Assembly: GCA_017936985.1 (NCBI GenBank)
Contig: JAGBEM010000267.1
Span: forward strand, 1 to 6,492
DNA: 6,492 nucleotides
Origin: Oscillospiraceae bacterium
GTDB taxonomy: Bacteria > Bacillota_A > Clostridia > Oscillospirales > Oscillospiraceae
Direction: 5' to 3'
A program made the translations under genes and the position numbers. Each line of letters begins with the position of its first letter. The first letter of the stretch is position 1. This document shows, piece by piece, positions 5,826-6,492 of this stretch. The notes beneath the pieces were generated by a model that saw only the letters and a program-made list of their open reading frames with translations, was not told where the DNA came from and did not search any database.

Positions 5826-6122
5826 ATGGCTAAGATCACCGGTAAGTACGAGGTGCTCTACATCATCGACCCCGCTCAGGGCGAGGAGGGCATCGCCGCA
5901 CTTGTGGAAAAGTTCAAGGCAATGGTGGAAGCGGAGGGTACTCTGACTAACATCGACGAGTGGGGCAAGCGTCGGCTGGCCTACCCCATCAACGATCTGC
6001 CCGAGGGCTACTACGTTCTGATGAACTACGAGTCCAAGCCCGAGTTCCCTGCTGAGATGGAGCGCGTTATGAAGATCACCGAAGGTGTCCTGCGCTGCCT
6101 GACCACCGTCGTGGAGGAGTAA
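5826..6122 (+). CDS. rpsF: 30S ribosomal protein S6
   Basis: A 98-residue protein of normal S6 length. It starts MAKITGKYEVLYIIDP, the first beta strand of the ferredoxin-like fold. It carries the characteristic EWGKRRLAYPI segment (45-55) followed by EGYYVLMNYES (60-70), and ends near VLRCLTTVVEE without a long acidic tail. S6 binds S18 in the platform of the 30S subunit. The ATG at 5826-5828 is chosen because AAAGGAGGTG precedes it by 8 nt; the open frame extends 17 codons upstream but has no ribosome binding site there. Codon choice is strongly biased (AAG, GAG, ATC, CTG), as expected of a highly expressed gene. The last codons of rpsF contain the ribosome binding site of ssb. Confidence 0.97.
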   Translation: MAKITGKYEVLYIIDPAQGEEGIAALVEKFKAMVEAEGTLTNIDEWGKRRLAYPINDLPEGYYVLMNYESKPEFPAEMERVMKITEGVLRCLTTVVEE

Positions 6123-6126
6123 GAAT

Positions 6127-6492
6127 ATGCTCAACCACATCGTCATTATGGGTCGTCTGACCCGTGACCCCGAACTTCGCCGTACCGGCAGCGGCATCGC
6201 CGTTGCCAGCTTCAGCGTTGCTGTCGACCGTGACTTCGGCGGCAGAGACGGCGGTGAAAAGGAAACCGATTTCATCGATTGCGTTGCCTGGCGTCAGACT
6301 GGAGAGTTCGTCTCCAAGTATTTCACCAAGGGCTCTATGATCGTGGTTTCCGGCCGGCTCCAGATCCGTTCCTGGACCGACAAAGAAGGCAACAAGCGCC
6401 GCACTGCTGAAGTCGTTGCTGACAACGTCTACTTCGGCGATAGCAAGCGCAGCAACGATGGCACTGCCTATGGCAACAGCTACGCTGCTCCC
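6127..6492 (+). CDS. ssb: Single-stranded DNA-binding protein (partial, 3' end beyond window)
   Basis: The 122 visible codons encode the OB-fold of a bacterial SSB and the start of its flexible tail. Recognisable segments are MLNHIVIMGRLTRDPELR (1-18), ASFSVAVDR (27-35), FIDCVAWRQ (49-57) and the SGRLQIRSW region (75-83), with Trp55 and Trp83 at positions typical of ssDNA-stacking aromatics. The fold seems to end near residue 105; the Ser/Asn/Gly/Ala-rich tail has begun when the window ends, so the acidic C-terminal tip that recruits repair proteins is not visible. SSB coats single-stranded DNA during replication, recombination and repair. It starts 4 nt after the rpsF stop, and its ribosome binding site GGAGGAG (6113-6119) lies within the last rpsF codons, so the two genes are co-transcribed and probably coupled. 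rpsR is expected downstream. Confidence 0.96.
   Translation, partial: MLNHIVIMGRLTRDPELRRTGSGIAVASFSVAVDRDFGGRDGGEKETDFIDCVAWRQTGEFVSKYFTKGSMIVVSGRLQIRSWTDKEGNKRRTAEVVADNVYFGDSKRSNDGTAYGNSYAAP

Noticed and set aside
5589..6275. A 228-codon open frame on the minus strand across the rpsF promoter, rpsF and ssb
   Set aside because: It is antisense to two highly conserved genes and their promoter, and its translation shows no known domain.

Overview
The window looks like a chromosomal segment of a moderately GC-rich Firmicute, most likely a gut-type Clostridia (Oscillospiraceae/Ruminococcaceae-like). The evidence is the rpsF-ssb order, strong Shine-Dalgarno sequences of the GGAGG type, near-consensus SigA promoters, a YerB/DUF3048 lipoprotein with a Thr/Pro/Glu-rich linker, and a MoxR-DUF58-transglutaminase operon. 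Taxonomy is inference; nothing in the window fixes the genus. I see no transposase, integrase, CRISPR array, tRNA or rRNA, and no sign of recent transfer.

Left edge (1-273). A TTGACA-N18-TATAAT promoter at 46-75 points out of the window on the minus strand. The short transcript start visible before the edge resembles the beginning of a T-box leader, but this is only a candidate. Between that promoter and the next operon lies a possible 32-codon gene (86-184, minus) with a good ribosome binding site. It sits just downstream of a strong hairpin (242-270) that has only a poor U-tract.

Envelope operon (274-4298, minus). One promoter (4270-4298) drives moxR (AAA+ ATPase), a DUF58 protein and a large membrane-anchored transglutaminase-like protein. 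Spacing is very tight: 4 nt between the first two genes and an 11-nt overlap between the last two. By analogy with the family, MoxR would be a chaperone-like ATPase acting with the membrane-anchored DUF58 protein (a von Willebrand A-like partner) on an envelope substrate, and the transglutaminase-fold domain would act outside the membrane. The real substrate is unknown.

DUF3048 lipoprotein (4394-5542, minus). This is a separate transcription unit with its own promoter, a leader hairpin next to the ribosome binding site, and a 13-bp-stem terminator.

Ribosomal/replication operon (5719 to right edge, plus). A consensus promoter with an A/T-rich upstream element leads into a structured leader of about 70 nt, then rpsF (S6) and ssb, which is cut by the window edge. 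rpsR (S18) is expected next. The DUF3048 and rpsF promoters are divergent.

Gene starts were chosen by ribosome binding site and promoter position. For four genes this shortens the longest open frame. I do not see strong evidence of an undescribed system. The best leads are the 32-codon gene with its leaky-looking hairpin, the left-edge leader, and the rpsF leader with competing structures.
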